A stretch of DNA of 64,000 bases, taken from NCBI GenBank assembly GCA_030832825.1, contig JAURIJ010000007.1, forward strand, positions 1 to 64,000, read 5' to 3'. The notes under the pieces were generated by a model. It was not told the DNA's origin. It searched no databases and worked only from the letters and a program-made list of their open reading frames with translations. This document shows positions 31,866-43,112 of this stretch, piece after piece (the stretch's first letter is position 1; every line of letters begins with the position of its first letter). The position numbers were made by a program, and so were the translations under genes. The DNA is from Gammaproteobacteria bacterium. Its GTDB lineage: Bacteria > Pseudomonadota > Gammaproteobacteria > Pseudomonadales > Pseudohongiellaceae.

Positions 31866-32358
31866 TCAGGGATTGAAGGCGGGCAGTGGCACCCAGTGAA
31901 TACGGCCTGATTTGTCGCCCAGTTCGTTCTGCAGCAACACCATCACCAGCTCGCCATCGCGCGACAGCCGGATCGTGTTCACGGTCTCTCCTTCCGCCAG
32001 CCCAAGCGCGTAGCTGCTGTGCAACAGATGCGTGCGTTCATTGCCTTGCGGATGGGAATAGGAAAGGCGGTTGTTAGTGGGCCAGATGCAGACATCGGTG
32101 CAGCCACTGGCACCCCGCACTAAGGGTGCCCTCGCCGAATCTTATGCCTTGGTCTGGAGGGTTGAACTTTAACGATTACTTGGCGTGCAAGAGCTGCCGG
32201 AGCATCGGATCGAACTCTACAGGGTGCGGCACACACTGGAATGCCCGCCGAAGTCAAACACATTGTCGGCGACATCGATGAAGGACGAAGTGGTTACCGC
32301 CCAGCGCAAGGGCCCCCACTACCAGACTCTGAAACGCCTTGATCAAGCTGCTTGCCAT
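31866..32358 (-). pseudogene. Decayed small secreted-protein gene (multiple frame breaks)
   Basis: Minus-strand fragments in different frames: MASSLIKAFQSLVVGALALGG (after AAGGA RBS), SFIDVADNVFDFGGHSSVCRTL, VEFDPMLRQLLHAK, then CIWPTNNRLSYSHPQGNERTHLLHSSYALGLAEGETVNTIRLSRDGELVMVLLQNELGDKSGRIHWVPLPAFNP. Confidence 0.45.
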
Positions 32359-32506
32359 GAGTTGTCCTTGCCGATGGATGCGAGGTGAGCGGGATTGTGC
32401 TCTCAAGTCCAATAAATTCAAGCGATTACATGAGCAATGGGTGAATCGGCTCACACTCTGCAGCGCCTGGCACTTCAAGCGTAGCACTGCTGCGACTTTC
32501 TGCGGT

Positions 32507-33469
32507 TCAGGAGTCCTCACCCCAGAAGGCGGAGATGGCGGCAACGCCCAGGGCCCCGTGGCGTCGCGCCGTGTCGAGATCGGCGGCCGTCAGCCCCCCC
32601 AGCGCATAGACGGGAATGCCCACTGCACGGACACAGGCCTCGAACACCTCCCAACCCAGAGCAGGCTGGCCGGGGTGCGAACGCGTGGGCAGCACAGGAG
32701 ACAGCAGCGCGTAATCTGCCCCCAGCGCCTCCGCCCGCTGCAGCTCTTCCAGCGAGTGGCACGACGCGCCGAGCAGCTGGGAGTCGTCAAGTATGCGTGC
32801 CTCCAGAGCCTGCAGTCGTCGGCTGTTCAGGTGAATGCCGGCGGCGGGAACGGTGTGCAGCAGATCGCCATCGGCGTTGAGCACCAAGCGCGCGCCATGC
32901 TCGCGGGCCACTGACAGACAGCGGCGCGCCAGTGCATGGAACCGGGCGGCCGGCAGCTCGGGTGCCCGCAATTGCACCAGGCGATGGCCGCGGGTCAGCA
33001 ACTGCGTGAAACGCTCGAGAAATTCCTCGGGGGACGCGGCCGCTCCAGTGATGGGCAGCAGCGGCGGCAGCTGCAGGCGGCGGATGATGGCGCGATTGGC
33101 CTGCGGAAACTCCGCAGGCTCCAGCTCGTCAGGCGCCACCCAGCGCAGGGGCTGACCTTCCAGCCCCGTCGGCGTGCCGCTGAAGCGGGTGACACGCCAG
33201 ACATCGAGCAGCACCTGGCGGTCGGCATAGTCATGGCGGATACGACACAGGGGCATGCACTGCAGCGGCGTGATGCCCAGTTCCTCCTGCAGCTCGCGCG
33301 CCAGCGCAGTCTGCACGGACTCGCCAGGCTCGCACTTGCCGCCGGGAAATTCCCAAAGCCCGCCCTGATGTGCCCGCGCAGGCCGCAGGGCCACCAGGAC
33401 GCGCCCGGCAGCATCCTCGATCACGCCGACGGCGACATGCAGACGCGCTGGCACCGGCTCGCTCCGCAC
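32507..33469 (-). CDS. Nudix (MutT) hydrolase fused to a ThiE-like domain
   Basis: Nudix box 'GGKCEPGESVQTALARELQEELGI'; C-terminal TIM-barrel-like 'RLVQLRAPEL...GADYALLSPVLPTRSHPGQPALGWEVFEACVRAVGIPVYALGGL'. Confidence 0.9.
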   Translation of the reverse strand: MRSEPVPARLHVAVGVIEDAAGRVLVALRPARAHQGGLWEFPGGKCEPGESVQTALARELQEELGITPLQCMPLCRIRHDYADRQVLLDVWRVTRFSGTPTGLEGQPLRWVAPDELEPAEFPQANRAIIRRLQLPPLLPITGAAASPEEFLERFTQLLTRGHRLVQLRAPELPAARFHALARRCLSVAREHGARLVLNADGDLLHTVPAAGIHLNSRRLQALEARILDDSQLLGASCHSLEELQRAEALGADYALLSPVLPTRSHPGQPALGWEVFEACVRAVGIPVYALGGLTAADLDTARRHGALGVAAISAFWGEDS

Positions 33470-34690
33470 TCAGCTGCGATAGCTGGCGTTGATGCGGACG
33501 TAGTCTTCCGACAGGTCCGAGGTCCAAACGATCTCGCGGGCATTGCCGCGGTTCAGGTTGACCGTGATGTCAATGGCCTGCTTGTTCATCTCGGCCTGAC
33601 CCTGGGCCTCCGTGTAGCTGGTGGCCAGCGTCCCGTTCTGCACGATGCAGACGGTCCCCAGATGAATGGTGATGCGGCCGACATCCAGCCCCTGCACGCC
33701 GGCACGCCCGATGGCGGCCAGGATGCGTCCCCAGTTTGGGTCGGACGCGGACAGCGCGGTCTTCACCAGCGGCGACTCCGCGATCGCATAGGCCACTTTC
33801 AGGCACTCCTGCACATCGCCCCCGCCCTGCACGTCGACGGTGACGAATTTCTTCGCCCCTTCGGCATCGCGGATGATGTCCTTGGCCAGCTCGCGCACCA
33901 ATGCTTGCAACGCATCCTCGAAGGCCTCGCAGATGGCCTGGTTGCTGCGCTCGATGCGCACACCGCTCTTGCCGCTGGCGGTCAGGACACAGCAGTCATT
34001 GGTGGAGGTATCGCCATCCACTGTGATGCGATTGAACGACTGGTCCACCACCGAGGCCAGCAGGGACTGCAGCAGACTCTGTTCGATGAGCGCGTCAGTG
34101 AACACGAAGCTCAGCAGCGTCGCCATGTTGGGCTTGATCATGCCGGCGCCCTTGGCGATGCCGGTGATCACCACCGACTGTCCTGCGCAATCCACCCGCA
34201 CGGAACGCGCCTTGGGTCGAGTGTCCGTGGTCATGATGCCACGCGCAGCCTGCAGCCAGTCGTCACCCAACACGCCAAGGGCCGCAGGCACACCGGCTTC
34301 CACCTTCGCCACGGGCAGGTTCTCGCCGATGACGCCCGTGGAGAAAGGCAGTACCTGCTCAGGGGCCACGCCGGCCTGCTGCGCGACAAAGCCGCAGCAG
34401 GCAGCCGCGTCGTCCAGGCCTTTCTGACCGGTGCCGGCATTGGCATTGCCGGTGTTGACCAGCAGATAGCGCACCGCTCCACCGCTGCTCGCCAGATGGC
34501 GGCGTGCCAGTTGCACAGGCGCCGCGCAGAAGGCGTTTTGCGTGAACACCCCCGCCACCGTCGAGCCCGGTGCGAGCTCCATCAGCACCAGGTCCAGTCG
34601 GTTCTTGTAGCGGATTCCGCTCATGACCGACGCCACTTTTACCCCTGCCACAGAGAGCAGGTCCTCCGCCTTGATCTGCGTATTGCTCAT
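33470..34690 (-). CDS. argJ: Bifunctional glutamate N-acetyltransferase/ornithine acetyltransferase
   Basis: 'GATMIKPNMATLLSFVFTD'-type segment (GAGMIKPNMATLLSFVFTDA), 'VDGDTSTNDCCVLTASG', 'DPNWGRILAAIGRAG'. Confidence 0.96.
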   Translation of the reverse strand: MSNTQIKAEDLLSVAGVKVASVMSGIRYKNRLDLVLMELAPGSTVAGVFTQNAFCAAPVQLARRHLASSGGAVRYLLVNTGNANAGTGQKGLDDAAACCGFVAQQAGVAPEQVLPFSTGVIGENLPVAKVEAGVPAALGVLGDDWLQAARGIMTTDTRPKARSVRVDCAGQSVVITGIAKGAGMIKPNMATLLSFVFTDALIEQSLLQSLLASVVDQSFNRITVDGDTSTNDCCVLTASGKSGVRIERSNQAICEAFEDALQALVRELAKDIIRDAEGAKKFVTVDVQGGGDVQECLKVAYAIAESPLVKTALSASDPNWGRILAAIGRAGVQGLDVGRITIHLGTVCIVQNGTLATSYTEAQGQAEMNKQAIDITVNLNRGNAREIVWTSDLSEDYVRINASYRS

Positions 34691-34695
34691 GACAC

Positions 34696-37503
34696 TCAAC
34701 TCAGTTTCCCGTGACATTGTTTGAATTTCTTGCCCGACCCGCAGTAGCAGGGGTCGTTGCGGCCCACTTTCTTTTCGTCGCGCACGAAGGGCGTTATGCT
34801 CTCCTGTGCGCCGCCCAGACGGGCGTCGTTTTGTTGCGTCGCAGCTTCCGCAGAGGCTGCCGCTGCCGCCGCCGCAGCTTCCTGCGCCAGCGTTGCCGCC
34901 TGGGCGTGCTGGAACAGCATGCGCTCGCGGGCACGCTCGGCCTCGCGCTGCCGCTCGATGGCGTCGATCTCTTCCGTGGTGCGGATCTGCACATGGCTGA
35001 GGAAGCGGATCACCTCATGCTGCAGATTCGACAGCAGCTCCTGGAACAGCCCGAAGGCCTCGCGCTTGTACTCCTGCTTCGGATTCTTGCCCGCATACCC
35101 CCGCAGGAAGATGCCCTGACGCAGCTGATCCATGGCCGCCAGATGCTCCTTCCAGAGATTGTCGAGAATCTGCAGCACGATCTGCTTCTCCAGCAGACGG
35201 ATCTTCTCGCCCACCAGCGCCGACTTTTTCTCGTAGTCCTCGTTCAGCACCGCCACGATCTTATCGCGCAGGGTTTCCTCGAACAGTTTCTCGTCTTCAT
35301 CCAGCCATTGTTGAATGGGCAGTTTGCGCGCGAACTGGGCTTCGATTGCGGCTTCCAGCCCAGCGATGTCCCAATGGTCGGGGACGCTCTGCGGCGGGAT
35401 GTGCGACGCGACCACCTGGGATGCCACGTGCTGACGCATGTTGCCGATCAGCGCCGAGACATTCTCGCTGGCCATCAGCTCATTGCGCTGCCGGTAAACG
35501 ATGGTGCGCTGATCGTTGGCCACGTTGTCGTATTCCAGCAGCTGCTTGCGGATGTCGAAGTTGCGCCCTTCCACCTTGCGCTGCGCCTTCTCGATGGACT
35601 TGGTGACCATGCCGTGCTCGATGGCTTCGCCACGCTCCATGCCCAGGGCCTGCATGAAATTCTTCACACGCTCGGAGGCGAAGATGCGCATCAGGTTGTC
35701 TTCCAGTGACAGGTAGAAACGCGAATAGCCCGGGTCGCCCTGACGTCCGGAGCGGCCGCGCAGCTGATTGTCGATGCGGCGCGACTCGTGCCGTTCCGTG
35801 CCGATGATGTGCAGACCGCCCGCCTCCACCACCTGCCTGTGGCGCTGCTCCCAATCGGCCTTGATCTGCTCGATCTGTTCGGGCGTGGGGTTCTCCAGCG
35901 CCGCGACTTCATGTTCCCACTTGCCGCCCAGGACGATGTCCGTGCCGCGACCGGCCATGTTGGTGGCAATGGTGACCACACCGGGACGCCCTGCCTCGGC
36001 GATGATGCTGGCCTCTTTCTGGTGGAACTTGGCGTTGAGCACCTCGTGGGGAATCTTCTCCTTCTGCAGATGCCGCGAGAGCAACTCCGAGGTGTCGATG
36101 GAGGCGGTGCCCACAAGCACTGGAGCCCCCTTGGAACTGAACTCCTTGATGTCGTTCACGATGGCTTCGAACTTCTCTTCAATGGTGAGGAAGATCAGAT
36201 CATTCTTGTCGATTCGCACCATGGGACGATTGCTGGGGATCACCACCACATCCAGATTGTAGATCTGCTTGAATTCGTAAGCCTCGGTGTCGGCGGTGCC
36301 GGTCATGCCGGCGAGCTTGCGGTACAAACGGAAGTAATTCTGGAATGTGGTCGAAGCGAGTGTCTGACTCTCGCTCTGGATCTGCATTCCTTCCTTGGCT
36401 TCGATGGCCTGATGCAGGCCTTCGGAGAGACGACGCCCTTCCATCGTGCGGCCCGTATGTTCGTCGATCAGCACAATGCGGTTGTTCTGGATGATGTATT
36501 CCACATCCTTGTGAAACAGGTAATGCGCCTTCAGGGCGGAATGGATGTGGTGCAGCAGGCCGAGGTTCTTGGCGGCATAGAGACTTTCGCCTTCGTTGAG
36601 CATCTTCTTCTGCGCTAGCAGTTCCTCCAGGAAGACATGGCCCGCCTCGGTCAGTTCCACCTGGCGGGTCTTCTCGTCCACGATGAAGTGGCCGGTTTCC
36701 ACGAAGTCGGTGTCGCGATCCAGGCTGAAGCCGGTCTTCTCGGGCTTGGGTGCACCCCTCTCCAGTTTGGGGATCAGGGCGTTGATGGCCATGTAGAGCT
36801 TGGAGCTGTCTTCGGCCGCGCCGGAGATGATCAGCGGCGTGCGGGCCTCGTCGATCAGGATCGAGTCGACTTCGTCCACCACGGCGAAGTTGAGCGTCTT
36901 CTGCAGCTTGTCCTCCAGACGGAAGGCCATGTTGTCGCGAAGATAGTCGAAACCGAACTCGTTGTTGGTGCCGTAGGTGATGGAGGACTCGTAGGCAGCA
37001 CGTTTCTGCTCGTGGGTCTGACCGCTGATGATCACGCCCACGGTCAAGCCGAGGAACTCATACAGCGGACGCATCCAGTTGGCATCGCGTTCGGCCAGAT
37101 AGTCGTTCACCGTCACGATGTGCACGCCCTGCCCGGTCAAGCCGTTCAGGTAGGCCGGCAGGGTGGCGACGAGCGTCTTGCCCTCACCGGTCTTCATTTC
37201 CGCGATGTTGCCTTCGTGCAGCACGATGCCGCCGATCAACTGCACGTCGAAGTGGCGCATTCCCATGACGCGCTTGCCTGCTTCACGTACCACGGCGAAG
37301 GCTTCCGGCAGGAGCTGGTCCAGGGTCTGGCCGCCCTCGAAGCGCTGGCGGAACTCGGCCGTCTTGCCTTGCAGTTCGGCATCCGAGAGGGCGGCATAGG
37401 CCCCCTCATAGCCATTGATCTTCGTCGCGATGCGCTTTAGTCGCTTGAGCTGACGGGAATTGCTGCTGCCAAAGATGGCCTTGATCAGTGTAGTGAAACT
37501 CAT
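34696..37503 (-). CDS. secA: Preprotein translocase ATPase SecA
   Basis: '[20 protein letters not shown]', '[20 protein letters not shown]', C-terminal zinc motif '[17 protein letters not shown]'. Confidence 0.99.
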   Translation of the reverse strand: MSFTTLIKAIFGSSNSRQLKRLKRIATKINGYEGAYAALSDAELQGKTAEFRQRFEGGQTLDQLLPEAFAVVREAGKRVMGMRHFDVQLIGGIVLHEGNIAEMKTGEGKTLVATLPAYLNGLTGQGVHIVTVNDYLAERDANWMRPLYEFLGLTVGVIISGQTHEQKRAAYESSITYGTNNEFGFDYLRDNMAFRLEDKLQKTLNFAVVDEVDSILIDEARTPLIISGAAEDSSKLYMAINALIPKLERGAPKPEKTGFSLDRDTDFVETGHFIVDEKTRQVELTEAGHVFLEELLAQKKMLNEGESLYAAKNLGLLHHIHSALKAHYLFHKDVEYIIQNNRIVLIDEHTGRTMEGRRLSEGLHQAIEAKEGMQIQSESQTLASTTFQNYFRLYRKLAGMTGTADTEAYEFKQIYNLDVVVIPSNRPMVRIDKNDLIFLTIEEKFEAIVNDIKEFSSKGAPVLVGTASIDTSELLSRHLQKEKIPHEVLNAKFHQKEASIIAEAGRPGVVTIATNMAGRGTDIVLGGKWEHEVAALENPTPEQIEQIKADWEQRHRQVVEAGGLHIIGTERHESRRIDNQLRGRSGRQGDPGYSRFYLSLEDNLMRIFASERVKNFMQALGMERGEAIEHGMVTKSIEKAQRKVEGRNFDIRKQLLEYDNVANDQRTIVYRQRNELMASENVSALIGNMRQHVASQVVASHIPPQSVPDHWDIAGLEAAIEAQFARKLPIQQWLDEDEKLFEETLRDKIVAVLNEDYEKKSALVGEKIRLLEKQIVLQILDNLWKEHLAAMDQLRQGIFLRGYAGKNPKQEYKREAFGLFQELLSNLQHEVIRFLSHVQIRTTEEIDAIERQREAERARERMLFQHAQAATLAQEAAAAAAAASAEAATQQNDARLGGAQESITPFVRDEKKVGRNDPCYCGSGKKFKQCHGKLS

Positions 37504-37623
37504 GATGTCGTGTTGTCTCGAAAAAGGATTGGCCGGCTGGGCGCGCGCTGCAGCCATTGCCACAGGCCCTCGCACGCAAGTCCGGGCGGGTGTTGTCTGG
37601 GAAACCGGTGCGGCGGCGGGGAG

Positions 37624-38553
37624 TCAGCGGATGGTGCGATGGATGTAGGACGCCGGGTCGACGACGCGTCCGTGCTTGTAGACCTCGAAATGCACGTGGG
37701 GCCCGGTGGAGCGCCCCGTGCTGCCAACCTGGGCGATGGTCTGCCCCTTGGTAATGATGTCACCCACTCCAACCAGCAGCTTTTCCGCATGCCCGTAGCG
37801 GGTGACGTAGCCATTGCCATGATTGATGTCGAGGGCAAGCCCGTAGCCAACGCGATCGCCTGCCTCAGTGACCACGCCAGCGGCCACGGCAATGATGTCG
37901 GCCCCTGCGGAGGAGGTGGCGAAGTCGATGCCGGAATGCCAGGCCAGCTGGCCGGTGAAGGGATCGGTACGCCGCCCGAAAGGAGACGATACCCAGCCCT
38001 GCAGCACAGGACGGCCGGTGACAGCGGCATCATCGGCGAACTGGCGCTCGGCCAACAGGCCTTCGAGAATTTCCAGTTGCTGGGCGCGATCCGCAATCTG
38101 CGCTTCAAGCTCACTGATGGCGTCGATGAAGGCCGGCGGCGCGTAGGGCACCGTGTCCTCGGGCAGCGGACCACCGACACCAGGCACGGCATTGAAATCG
38201 AACTCCCCGGCATCCAGCTGCGCGACGGCGGTGATGCGCTCGCCCAATGCCTCCATGCGAAGGAGTCGCGCCTGCAGGCTTGCCAGGCGCACGGTAAGCG
38301 CCTCGAGTTGAGCCTGGGACTCCTGCTTCAGCCGCGCCAGCGCATCGGCATTGCTCTGCAGCTCTTCATTGAGTTCAAGGGCGGTTTCGAGGGCATATTC
38401 CTGTGGCTCGTGGGACACGGCCAGCTGATAACCGAAATAACCGAAGGCTACGGGAGCACCCAGAATGCAGACCGAAAGCAGGCCCTTCAGCCAACCGCTG
38501 AGGACCAGTGTGCGAGTGTGACCATGGCGTTGGTCAACGAGGATGACTTTCAT
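37624..38553 (-). CDS. M23 family metallopeptidase, membrane-anchored coiled coil
   Basis: 'PFTGQLAWHSGIDFATSSAGADIIAVAAGVVTEAG', 'GRSTGPHVHFEVYKHGRVVDPASYI'. Confidence 0.93.
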   Translation of the reverse strand: MKVILVDQRHGHTRTLVLSGWLKGLLSVCILGAPVAFGYFGYQLAVSHEPQEYALETALELNEELQSNADALARLKQESQAQLEALTVRLASLQARLLRMEALGERITAVAQLDAGEFDFNAVPGVGGPLPEDTVPYAPPAFIDAISELEAQIADRAQQLEILEGLLAERQFADDAAVTGRPVLQGWVSSPFGRRTDPFTGQLAWHSGIDFATSSAGADIIAVAAGVVTEAGDRVGYGLALDINHGNGYVTRYGHAEKLLVGVGDIITKGQTIAQVGSTGRSTGPHVHFEVYKHGRVVDPASYIHRTIR

Positions 38554-38558
38554 TGTCG

Positions 38559-38591
38559 AGGTGTTCTCTTGAGTCTGCTGTCAGAACACCT
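38559..38591. promoter_or_regulatory. Inverted repeat directly upstream of the M23 peptidase start
   Basis: AGGTGTTCT-N15-AGAACACCT, 9-bp perfect arms. Confidence 0.4.
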
Positions 38592-38673
38592 GAGCTTGCG
38601 CGACAGCCTGCACGTCCAATTTGTAACCACGGAAAACAGTGCCTTACAAATCCAAAACGAATAAAGAAACCTA

Positions 38674-39585
38674 TCAGGCTGCCAACACAGGTTTCGTATA
38701 GGAAATGGGTACGTGCGAGTCAGAATCGAAACTGACGATTTCCCAGGCGTCTTGGTTGACTTCGAGCGATCTTAATAATGCATTATTCAGAGCGTGTCCA
38801 GACTTATATCCCTTGAACTCGCCAATCAGGCTGTAGCCGATCATGTAGAGGTCGCCGATCGCATCCAGGATCTTGTGCTTCACGAATTCGTCTTCGTAGC
38901 GCAGACCGTCCTCGTTCAGCACCTTGTAGTCCCCCACCGCGATCGCGTTGTCCATGCTCGCGCCCAGGGCGAGATTGCGGTTGCGCAGCTCTTCGAACTC
39001 ATGCATGAAACCGAAAGTGCGGGCACGACTGACTTCCTTCACGAAGGACGTGCTGGAAAAATCCACACTCGCCGTCTTAGTGTACTTGCGATACACGGGG
39101 TGATCGTAGAGCAGCGTGTAGCTGACCTTGAATCCGTCGAACGGCTCCAGACTCACGGACTTGTCGCCATCGGACAGAAACAGCGGCTTCTTGATGCGGA
39201 TGAACTTCTTCAGAGCACTCTGCTCCTCGATGCCGGCCGACTGGATCAGGAACACGAAGGGACCTGCACTGCCATCCATGATGGGCACTTCGGGAGCACT
39301 GACATCGATATACGCATTGTCGATGCCCAGGCCGGACATGGCCGACATCAGGTGTTCGATGGTGGAGATTCTGACGTTGCCCTTGACCAGGGTGGTCGAC
39401 AGGGTGGTGTCACCCACGTACGACGCCTTGGCAGGAATCTGCACCATCGGGTCGAGATCGGTACGGGTGAAGACGATGCCGGTATCCACGGGGGCGGGAC
39501 GCAGGGTCAGGTAGACCTTCTCGCCGTTGTGCAAGCCAACGCCGGTGGCGCGAATGACATTCTTGAGGGTTCTTTGATTCAGCAT
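38674..39585 (-). CDS. lpxC: UDP-3-O-acyl-N-acetylglucosamine deacetylase
   Basis: '[32 protein letters not shown]', '[34 protein letters not shown]'. Confidence 0.98.
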   Translation of the reverse strand: MLNQRTLKNVIRATGVGLHNGEKVYLTLRPAPVDTGIVFTRTDLDPMVQIPAKASYVGDTTLSTTLVKGNVRISTIEHLMSAMSGLGIDNAYIDVSAPEVPIMDGSAGPFVFLIQSAGIEEQSALKKFIRIKKPLFLSDGDKSVSLEPFDGFKVSYTLLYDHPVYRKYTKTASVDFSSTSFVKEVSRARTFGFMHEFEELRNRNLALGASMDNAIAVGDYKVLNEDGLRYEDEFVKHKILDAIGDLYMIGYSLIGEFKGYKSGHALNNALLRSLEVNQDAWEIVSFDSDSHVPISYTKPVLAA

Positions 39586-39682
39586 GTGGTGGTGGTATCC
39601 CGAATGAGTGTGTCGCCTGCGTGAACGCCGGGGGCGACGAAGGCCGGATGGTAACAAAGATCACCAGATAACCCAACAAACG

Positions 39683-39709
39683 CGAGCGCCGGCTTGTGAC
39701 CGGCGCTCG
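39683..39709 (-). terminator. Hairpin downstream of ftsZ
   Basis: CGAGCGCCGG-N7-CCGGCGCTCG, perfect 10-bp stem; minus strand continues CGTTTGTTGGGTT. Confidence 0.6.
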
Positions 39710-39722
39710 GAGTCCTGCATGT

Positions 39723-40895
39723 TCAATCGGCCTGACGACGCAGGAAGGCCGGAATGTCCAGATAGTCCATGTCGGTGTCGGAACCCACGGCGCGGGCCAG
39801 CCCGCTCTGCGGCATGGTGTGAGCGGTGGCCGAACGCGTGCGCGCGGCTGCCGGGCGGTCGAACTGGCGGTAGTCGGTCACGACAGCCGTGGCCTTCTGC
39901 GGCACTTCCACGGGACGAGGGGCCGCCTGAACCATTGGACGGGCACCTAGACCGGTGGCCACCACGGTCACCCGGATTTCGTCGCCCATGTCAGGATCGA
40001 TCACAGTGCCCACCACCACCGTGGCGTCATCGGAAGCGAACCCCTCAATGGTATCGCCCACTTCGGTGAACTCGCCAAGAGAGAGATTCTCGCCGGCGGT
40101 GATGTTGACCAGGATGCCGCGTGCTCCATGCAGATTCACATCCTCGAGCAGGGGGCTGCGGATCGCGGCCTCGGCGGCCTCGCGCGCACGGCTCTCACCG
40201 GATGCGTAGCCAGTGCCCATCATGGCCATGCCCATCTCGGACATGACAGTGCGCACATCGGCGAAGTCCACGTTGATCATGCCGGGACGCATGATCAGGT
40301 CGGCGATGCCCTTGACCGCGCCGAGCAGCACGTCATTGGCAGACTTGAAAGCGTCCAGCAGGGAGGCCGACTTGCCCAGCACTTCCAGCAGCTTCTCGTT
40401 GGGGATGGTGATCAGGGAGTCCACGTGCTCGGAAAGTTCGCGGATGCCCTCTTCCGCAATCTTCATGCGCTTCTTGCCTTCGAAGGGGAACGGCTTGGTC
40501 ACCACGGCCACGGTCAGGATGCCAAGTTCCTTGGCCACTTCGGCGAAGATCGGCGCGGCGCCCGTGCCGGTGCCACCACCCATGCCGGCGGTGATGAAGA
40601 CCATGTCCGCACCGGACAGTATCTCGGCGATCTCGTCTCGATCTTCCAGCGCTGCCTGTCGGCCGATCTCCGGATTGGCGCCGGCGCCCAGGCCTTTGGT
40701 GACACAGCTGCCCATCTGCAGGAGGGTTTTCGCACGCAGATTGTTGAGGGCCTGCGCGTCGGTATTGGCGCAGACGAACTCAACTCCGTCGATATGACTG
40801 GCAATCATGTGACGCACGGCATTGCCGCCGCCACCCCCGACACCGATGACCTTGATGACCGCGTTCTGGGGCAAGCTATCGACTAATTCAAACAT
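39723..40895 (-). CDS. ftsZ: Cell division GTPase FtsZ
   Basis: '[31 protein letters not shown]', C-terminal '[14 protein letters not shown]'. Confidence 0.99.
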   Translation of the reverse strand: MFELVDSLPQNAVIKVIGVGGGGGNAVRHMIASHIDGVEFVCANTDAQALNNLRAKTLLQMGSCVTKGLGAGANPEIGRQAALEDRDEIAEILSGADMVFITAGMGGGTGTGAAPIFAEVAKELGILTVAVVTKPFPFEGKKRMKIAEEGIRELSEHVDSLITIPNEKLLEVLGKSASLLDAFKSANDVLLGAVKGIADLIMRPGMINVDFADVRTVMSEMGMAMMGTGYASGESRAREAAEAAIRSPLLEDVNLHGARGILVNITAGENLSLGEFTEVGDTIEGFASDDATVVVGTVIDPDMGDEIRVTVVATGLGARPMVQAAPRPVEVPQKATAVVTDYRQFDRPAAARTRSATAHTMPQSGLARAVGSDTDMDYLDIPAFLRRQAD

Positions 40896-40968
40896 AAGGC
40901 CTCCTGAGCATTTTTAAATTTTATAAACACATGCACGCGTTTTTTAACCCACAATCAAAAAAGCAAAC

Positions 40969-42204
40969 CTACAGATTCTTCTTCAGCCAGGCCGAGAAAC
41001 GCTCCATCAGGCGGGGCTGGACCTCCTTGGGAGGCGTCTGGAAATCCCTGTCCTGCTGCTGTTTCAGTCCGTAGAGCAGCAGGCCCACCCCGGTGGAATA
41101 GATCGGGTTGCGGACGATGTCGGAGAGCCCCTTCACATCCTGCGGAAATCCGATGCGCACCGGCGCGTGGAAAATCTCTTCGGCAAGTTCCACCACGCCT
41201 TCCATCTTGCTGGTGCCGCCAGTCAGCACGATGCCTGCGGCCAGCATGTTCTCGTAGCCACTGCGCTGCAGTTCGGCACGGATGAGCGTGAAGAGCTCGT
41301 CATAACGTGGCTCAACCACTTCGGCGAGGGCCTGACGGGACAGCTCGCGCGGCGGACGGTCACCGACACTCGGCACCTTGATGGTTTCGCCGGAGCTCGC
41401 CAGCTGAGTCAACGCACAGGCGTACTTGATCTTGATCTCGTCGGCATTCTCGGTGGGCGTGCGCAGAGCCATGGCGATGTCGTTGGTGACCTGGTCACCC
41501 GCGATGGGAATCACGCCCGTGTGACGAATGGCGCCTTCGGTGAACACCGCGATGTCGGACGTGCCTCCGCCGATGTCCACCAGGCAGACGCCCAGTTCCT
41601 TTTCATCCTCGGTGAGCACGGCATAGCTGGAGGCGAGTTGCTCAAGAATGATCTCCTCGGTGTGCAGCCCGCAGCGCTTGATGCACTTCTCGATGTTCTG
41701 CACAGCGTTGATGGCGCAGGTGACCAGATGCACCTTGGCTTCCAGACGCACGCCAGACATGCCCAGCGGTTCCTTCACGCCTTCCTGGGCATCAATGATG
41801 TATTCCTGCGGCAGGATGTGCAGCACTTTCTGATCGGCCGGAATCGCGACAGCCTGGGCGGCGTCAATGACGCGCTCGATGTCGGCGCGGGTGACTTCGC
41901 CGTCGCGGATGGCAACGATGCCGTGGGAATTCATGCTGCGAATGTGACTGCCGGCGATGCCTGCGTAGACAGAATGTATCTGGCACCCTGCCATCAACTC
42001 GGCTTCCTCGATGGCGCGCTGGATGGACTCGACCGTGGACTCGATGTTGACGACAGTGCCCTTCTTCAGACCGCGAGAACGGTGGCTTCCAATGCCCACG
42101 ATATCGAGGGTGCCATCGGCCTTGATGTCACCGACAATCGCGACCACCTTGGAGGTGCCGATGTCGAGACCGACGATCAGATTGCTACGCGAGGACTCGC
42201 TCAT
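40969..42204 (-). CDS. ftsA: Cell division protein FtsA
   Basis: 'IVGLDIGTSKVVAIVGDI', 'CLVDIGGGTSDIAVFTEGAIRHT', C-terminal amphipathic 'MERFSAWLKKNL'. Confidence 0.98.
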   Translation of the reverse strand: MSESSRSNLIVGLDIGTSKVVAIVGDIKADGTLDIVGIGSHRSRGLKKGTVVNIESTVESIQRAIEEAELMAGCQIHSVYAGIAGSHIRSMNSHGIVAIRDGEVTRADIERVIDAAQAVAIPADQKVLHILPQEYIIDAQEGVKEPLGMSGVRLEAKVHLVTCAINAVQNIEKCIKRCGLHTEEIILEQLASSYAVLTEDEKELGVCLVDIGGGTSDIAVFTEGAIRHTGVIPIAGDQVTNDIAMALRTPTENADEIKIKYACALTQLASSGETIKVPSVGDRPPRELSRQALAEVVEPRYDELFTLIRAELQRSGYENMLAAGIVLTGGTSKMEGVVELAEEIFHAPVRIGFPQDVKGLSDIVRNPIYSTGVGLLLYGLKQQQDRDFQTPPKEVQPRLMERFSAWLKKNL

Positions 42205-42271
42205 TGTCTGCTTGCTCCCGCGCGATTTTCGCTTGCAAAGGTACCGCGTGCGCGACTGATCAGTGTGAATT

Positions 42272-43096
42272 TCATTTCAACGCAACTCCGTCAGGCATGG
42301 CAGGTTTCTTCCTGATTGCGATGCCGTGATTGTACCGTAGATCAACTGTTTCAATAAGAGGAAAATCATTAAAAAGATAACGTTCGTACAAGGTCACGAA
42401 GCGTTGCATGCGCTCGAGAACATTGTTGCTTCCGAGCGTCATGCGGACATCGTTGTTGAGCACCAGATTCCAGCTGCCACGTTCGTTGAAGGAGAGCTCA
42501 CGAATGCGCAGACCACTGTCGAGCAACATCTGCGAAAACACCTGATACTGCTCCATCACCCGACGCTCAGTGCCACTTGGACCATTTAACAGCGGCAGCG
42601 CGAGATCACGCTCAAGAGTGTAAGGCTCGAAGGATTCGCCGTACTGATTCAGCAGGCTCGATTCGCGCCAGCGGGCAATCGCCACCTCCTCGCTGATGTG
42701 CACAGAAAGCGTGTCCGGCCACACTCGCGTGATGGTGGCCTGCTCGATCCAGGGGTCGGCCTCGAGCTGCGTCTTGATCGCCTGAACATCGATGCCGAAG
42801 TAGCCAGCATCCAAGTGCGCGGCGAGCACGGCACGCACACGATTCTCGTCAACGCGCTGCAACGTGTTTTCCATCTGAACCACCCGTACGGGACGACTGA
42901 CATACGTCGAAATCTGCGGGGCGTTCTGCACCAGCAGCACACCCGTCACCAGCAGCAGCACGACCAGCAGCACCCCGGTGCGATCGCGCCGAGCAGGTGC
43001 AGCCTCCGCCGGCTTGCCGCGATTCAGCGGCACGGCGCCGCGCGGGATGTCGCGCATGCCGCCGTGGGCAGAAAATCCTGTGTGTTCGCGTGCCAT
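42272..43096 (-). CDS. ftsQ: Cell division protein FtsQ
   Basis: Single TM then POTRA 'GYFGIDVQAIKTQLEADPWIEQATITRVWPDTLSVHISEEVAIARW'. Confidence 0.95.
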   Translation of the reverse strand: MAREHTGFSAHGGMRDIPRGAVPLNRGKPAEAAPARRDRTGVLLVVLLLVTGVLLVQNAPQISTYVSRPVRVVQMENTLQRVDENRVRAVLAAHLDAGYFGIDVQAIKTQLEADPWIEQATITRVWPDTLSVHISEEVAIARWRESSLLNQYGESFEPYTLERDLALPLLNGPSGTERRVMEQYQVFSQMLLDSGLRIRELSFNERGSWNLVLNNDVRMTLGSNNVLERMQRFVTLYERYLFNDFPLIETVDLRYNHGIAIRKKPAMPDGVALK

Positions 43097-43112
43097 CGTC
43101 GGATTCACCTTC

